A program made the position numbers and the translations under genes. A stretch of 63,582 bases of DNA. It comes from Lachnospiraceae bacterium. Its GTDB lineage: Bacteria > Bacillota > Clostridia > Lachnospirales > Lachnospiraceae. The stretch's first letter is position 1; each line of letters begins with the position of its first letter. Location of the stretch: contig JAFZNO010000126.1 of the NCBI GenBank assembly GCA_017552985.1, positions 1 to 63,582 of the forward strand. Direction: 5' to 3'. Positions 60,428 to 63,582 of the stretch are shown here, one piece after another. A model generated the notes under the pieces. The model made no database searches. It was not told where the DNA came from and was given only the letters and a program-made list of their open reading frames with translations.

Positions 60428-60874
60428 ATGCCAGCGAATGAAGCGGGTTATTACGTAGTGCGGAAAAAGGCCGTTCCGGAGGTGCTCTTAAAGGTTGTGG
60501 AGGCGAAACGCCTGATAGAGTCGGAAAAGGTGGCGACGATCCAGGAGGCCACGGATGCCGTTGGGATCAGCAGAAGTTCGTTTTACAAGTACAAGGATGA
60601 CATTTTTGAGTTTCATGAAAATGCCAAAGGGACGACGGTGACGCTCCTGTTCCAAATGGAGGATAAACCTGGGATCCTGTCGGACGTGCTTAAGCTTGTG
60701 GCACAGTACGGCGCGAACATCCTGACGATCCACCAGAGTATTCCCATCGGGGGAATGGCATCCCTGACGCTCAGCATTCAGATCCTGGAGACGACGCAGG
60801 ACGTTTCAGGAATGCTTGAGCTCATGGAAGGATTAAATGGAGTGCACCGGGTGAAGGTGCTGTCAAAGGAATAA
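60428..60874 (+). CDS. ACT-domain protein (UPF0735/PheB-like)
   Basis: This 148-residue protein has an N-terminal helix-turn-helix-like segment (SEKVATIQEATDAVGISRSS, then FYKYKDDIF) and a C-terminal ACT domain (TLLFQMEDKPGILSDVLKLV) of the kind that binds amino acids. It matches the UPF0735/PheB family in length and design. Its location directly before hom and aspartokinase suggests that it senses threonine or another aspartate-family product and controls this operon; that is inference. I chose ATG 60428 because homology begins there. Confidence 0.85.
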   Translation: MPANEAGYYVVRKKAVPEVLLKVVEAKRLIESEKVATIQEATDAVGISRSSFYKYKDDIFEFHENAKGTTVTLLFQMEDKPGILSDVLKLVAQYGANILTIHQSIPIGGMASLTLSIQILETTQDVSGMLELMEGLNGVHRVKVLSKE

Positions 60875-60926
60875 GACGAAGAAGACGGAAGATAGAAGAC
60901 AAAGAGAAGACAGAGAGGACGTTAGT

Positions 60927-62138
60927 ATGGTTAAGGTTGCAGTGTTTGGGTATGGTACCGTGGGAAGCGGCGTTGTGGAAGTGATCGAAAAGAATAAGGA
61001 GCAGGTGAGCAAGAAGGCCGGCGAGGAGATCGAGGTTGCATACATTCTGGATCTCAGAGAGTTCCCCGGGGACCCTTATGAGGCGAAGGTCGTGCACGAC
61101 GTGAACGTGATCCTGGAGGATCCTGAGGTCAAGATCGTATGTGAGACCATGGGAGGCACGAAGGCTGCATATAATTACACAAAGGCTGCATTGGAGAAGG
61201 GTAAGAGCGTTTGTACCTCCAATAAGGAGATGGTGGCAAAGTTTGGCCCCGAGATGCTGAAGCTGGCGAGAGAGCATGGCTGCAATTATCTTTTTGAGGC
61301 CAGCGTAGGCGGCGGCATTCCCATCATCCGTCCTCTGAATGACTGTCTGACGGCTGAGAAGGTGGAGGCCATCACGGGCATTCTGAATGGCACGACGAAC
61401 TACATCCTGACGAAGATGGAGCGCGAGGGCGCAGACTTTGACAAGGTGCTTGCAAGAGCGCAGGAGAAGGGTTACGCCGAGCGCAATCCCGAGGCTGACG
61501 TGGAAGGTCATGATGCCTGCAGAAAGATCGCGATCCTGTCTTCCCTCATGATGGGTAAGAACGTGGATTTCGAGAAGATTCCCACCGAAGGCATCACCAA
61601 GATCGTTCCCGAAGACTTTGATTATGCTAAGGCAGCAGGCAGGACCATCAAGCTCCTTGCCCGCGCAAAGGTGATCGACGACAACACGCTGGAGGCTATG
61701 GTAAGCCCCGTGATGCTGGATAAAGAGAATCCCCTGGCTATGGTCAGCATGGTATTCAATGCCATTTTGGTCAAGGGTAACATGCTTGGCGAGGCCATGT
61801 TCTACGGCAAGGGCGCAGGAAAGCTTGCGACCGCAAGTGCCGTTGTCGGCGACGTGATCGATTGCGTGCGTCACCTTGGTAAGGAGATCCCTTGCTTCTG
61901 GGATGCTGAGGAAGCAACGATCCTGGATGCGGGAAAGCATTCCTACGCATATTATATCCGTGCAAAGAAGAGCGCGAAGGAAGTGCTGGGCGCAGTTCTT
62001 CCCGGCGGTGAGATCATGGAGCTTCCCAGCCGAGATGAAGATCTGGCATATTTCACGCAACCCATGAAGCAGGATGCATTTGAGAAGGTTCTCGAGGGCC
62101 TTGGAGATCTGGTACTCGGCACCATCCGCCTGGGTTAA
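60927..62138 (+). CDS. hom: Homoserine dehydrogenase
   Basis: This 403-residue enzyme reduces aspartate semialdehyde to homoserine with NAD(P)H. The Rossmann motif is VAVFGYGTVGSGVVEVI; the substrate-binding region includes SVGGGIPIIRPLNDCL and LNGTTNYILTKM, with the catalytic Lys in NPEADVEGHDACRKIAILSSL. At about 400 residues it is shorter than Bacillus Hom (about 430), and only a reduced C-terminal part stands where the ACT domain would be. Feedback control may therefore rely on the separate ACT protein upstream. It leads to aspartokinase 86 bp downstream. Confidence 0.96.
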   Translation: MVKVAVFGYGTVGSGVVEVIEKNKEQVSKKAGEEIEVAYILDLREFPGDPYEAKVVHDVNVILEDPEVKIVCETMGGTKAAYNYTKAALEKGKSVCTSNKEMVAKFGPEMLKLAREHGCNYLFEASVGGGIPIIRPLNDCLTAEKVEAITGILNGTTNYILTKMEREGADFDKVLARAQEKGYAERNPEADVEGHDACRKIAILSSLMMGKNVDFEKIPTEGITKIVPEDFDYAKAAGRTIKLLARAKVIDDNTLEAMVSPVMLDKENPLAMVSMVFNAILVKGNMLGEAMFYGKGAGKLATASAVVGDVIDCVRHLGKEIPCFWDAEEATILDAGKHSYAYYIRAKKSAKEVLGAVLPGGEIMELPSRDEDLAYFTQPMKQDAFEKVLEGLGDLVLGTIRLG

Positions 62139-62224
62139 GCTGATAAAAACGCGGCTGGATCCGCGCCTTGCGACGGTGAGGCTGCGCGAATATAGAAAAG
62201 TGATTTTAAGGAGAAGAGGAAGAG

Positions 62225-63544
62225 ATGTCTAAGGTAGTGAAGTTTGGCGGGAGTTCTCTTGCCAGCGCAGAACAGTTCAAGAAGGTAGGTAAGATCATTC
62301 GGGCAGATAAGGACCGCAGGTTCGTGGTTCCCTCCGCACCCGGAAAGAGAGATAAAAAGGATACCAAGGTAACCGACATGCTGTACGCATGCTATGATCT
62401 TGCAGAGAACGGCAAGAGCTTTTCCAAGGAGCTTGCGGCGATCAAGGCAAGATATCAGGAGATCATCGACGGATTGGAGCTTACGCTCTCCCTGGATGCG
62501 CAGTTCAAGGAGATCGAGAAGCAGTTTAAGGCAAAGGCCGGCAAGGATTACGCTGCATCCCGCGGCGAGTTCTTAAACGGCATCGTGATGGCGAATTACC
62601 TTGGCTATGAGTTTATTGACGCAGCGACGGTGATCTTCTTTGACGAAGAGGGCAATTTTGACGCAGAGAAGACCAACGAGATCCTTTCCAAGAGACTTAC
62701 GGGTCTTAAGAATGCAGTTATCCCTGGCTTTTACGGCGCAATGCCTGACGGTAAGGTGAAAACCTTTTCCCGCGGCGGTTCCGACGTGACGGGCTCCATC
62801 GTTGCAAAGGCTGCAAAGGTTGACGTCTACGAGAACTGGACCGACGTATCTGGCTTCCTCATCGCGGATCCCCGCATCATTGACAAGCCCGTAGGCATTG
62901 ACACCATCACCTACCGCGAGCTTCGCGAGCTTTCCTACATGGGGGCCGGCGTACTTCACGAGGATGCGATCTTCCCCGTTCGCCAGCAGGGCATCCCCAT
63001 CAACATCAGAAACACCAATTCGCCTGAGGACAATGGCACCTGGATCGTTGGCAGCACCTGCCAGAAGTCCAAGTACGTGATCACGGGTATCGCAGGTAAG
63101 AAGGGCTTCTGCGCGATCAACATTGAGAAGGACATGATGAACTCTGAGATCGGATTCGGCAGAAAGGTTCTGCAGGCATTTGAGGAGAATGGCATTTCCT
63201 TCGAGCATGTTCCTTCCGGCATTGACACGTTGACCGTATTTGTGCATCAGGACGAGTTCATGCACAAGGAGCAGAAGGTGGTTGCAGGCATCAATCGTCT
63301 TGCAAAGCCTGACATGATCGACATTGAGGCAGACCTGGCGCTGATCGCAGTCGTTGGACGCGGCATGAAGTCCACGAGAGGTACTGCGGGCAGGATCTTC
63401 TCCGCACTGGCACACGCCAACGTCAACGTGCGCATGATCGACCAGGGATCTTCCGAGCTCAACATCATCATCGGCGTTGCCAACGAGGACTTTGAGACTG
63501 CCATCAAGGCAATCTATGACATCTTCGTACTTACCAAACTGTAA
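62225..63544 (+). CDS. Aspartokinase
   Basis: This 439-residue monofunctional enzyme phosphorylates aspartate at the head of the lysine, threonine and methionine pathway. The N-terminal kinase domain starts VVKFGGSSLASAEQF and includes SRGGSDVTGSIVAKA. Two ACT domains follow (ITGIAGKKGFCAINIEKDMM, and LIAVVGRGMKSTRGTAG), the second carrying residues that bind inhibitor amino acids in relatives. It resembles the threonine- or lysine-sensitive clostridial type. Grouping with hom suggests the threonine-linked isoenzyme. A terminator follows and closes the window. Confidence 0.95.
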   Translation: MSKVVKFGGSSLASAEQFKKVGKIIRADKDRRFVVPSAPGKRDKKDTKVTDMLYACYDLAENGKSFSKELAAIKARYQEIIDGLELTLSLDAQFKEIEKQFKAKAGKDYAASRGEFLNGIVMANYLGYEFIDAATVIFFDEEGNFDAEKTNEILSKRLTGLKNAVIPGFYGAMPDGKVKTFSRGGSDVTGSIVAKAAKVDVYENWTDVSGFLIADPRIIDKPVGIDTITYRELRELSYMGAGVLHEDAIFPVRQQGIPINIRNTNSPEDNGTWIVGSTCQKSKYVITGIAGKKGFCAINIEKDMMNSEIGFGRKVLQAFEENGISFEHVPSGIDTLTVFVHQDEFMHKEQKVVAGINRLAKPDMIDIEADLALIAVVGRGMKSTRGTAGRIFSALAHANVNVRMIDQGSSELNIIIGVANEDFETAIKAIYDIFVLTKL

Positions 63545-63550
63545 GACCAC

Positions 63551-63579
63551 AAAAGCGCGGCCTGCGGCCGCGCTTTTTT
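63551..63579 (+). terminator. Intrinsic terminator after aspartokinase
   Basis: AAAAGCGCGGCC and GGCCGCGCTTTT form a perfect 12-bp stem around TGC, followed by further T residues. Confidence 0.92.
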
Positions 63580-63582
63580 ACG

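Overview
The window reads as chromosomal DNA of a Gram-positive, spore-forming Clostridia member, most likely Lachnospiraceae. The evidence is a complete spoIIAA-spoIIAB-sigF operon, spoVAA-AB-AC, a valS T-box leader, lipobox lipoproteins, LplB/LplC-type sugar permeases, a YesM/YesN-type two-component pair and many proteins with N-terminal zinc ribbons. Nearly all genes are on the + strand. The exceptions are a four-gene block at 7.8-11.0 kb and one phosphatase-like gene at 50.3 kb. I found no rRNA, tRNA, CRISPR array, insertion sequence or prophage.

Layout. 0.3-19.6 kb is a glycan-use region. It holds a lipid-anchored serpin, a GH94 disaccharide phosphorylase, a GH51 arabinofuranosidase, a sugar-sensor/GGDEF fusion, an LplB/LplC/solute-binding ABC importer, a GH36 alpha-galactosidase and a LacI repressor. 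A 13-bp match of a LacI-type palindrome lies upstream of both GH51 (4158-4171) and the importer (12791-12804), which links the two into one probable regulon. The minus-strand block (7.8-11.1 kb) encodes an XRE regulator, two membrane proteins with similar-looking ectodomains (one carrying a CPBP protease core) and a small membrane protein. Its promoter carries a palindrome over the -35 box. 11.3-12.5 kb has an orphan CofE-like ligase.

19.6-23 kb has two paralogous lipoproteins and a membrane protein. 23-29 kb has T-box-valS, folC, a 56-residue ORF overlapping folC, and a zinc-ribbon/TPR membrane protein. 29-34 kb is a sporulation block: spoIIA operon, membrane-anchored GH25 lysozyme and spoVAA-AB-AC. 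The last gene has a 24-bp tandem duplication that repeats its ribosome-binding site and start codon. 34-41.6 kb has two NAD(P) oxidoreductases, a MarR regulator with twin operator boxes driving an asymmetric heterodimeric ABC exporter, and pepT. 41.7-53.4 kb has aqpZ, two zinc-ribbon proteins with long repeat linkers, small membrane and DUF1653 proteins, a 5'-nucleotidase, mutY, a glycosyltransferase, a PAP2 protein, a U32-like protein and glyA. 53.6-60.2 kb is a second sugar importer with its own sensor kinase/AraC-type regulator pair. 60.4-63.5 kb is an ACT regulator-hom-aspartokinase operon.

The most distinctive items are the glycan locus with a built-in putative sugar-to-c-di-GMP sensor, the protease/ectodomain/XRE operon, and an apparent excess of the tetranucleotide ACGT across coding and intergenic DNA.
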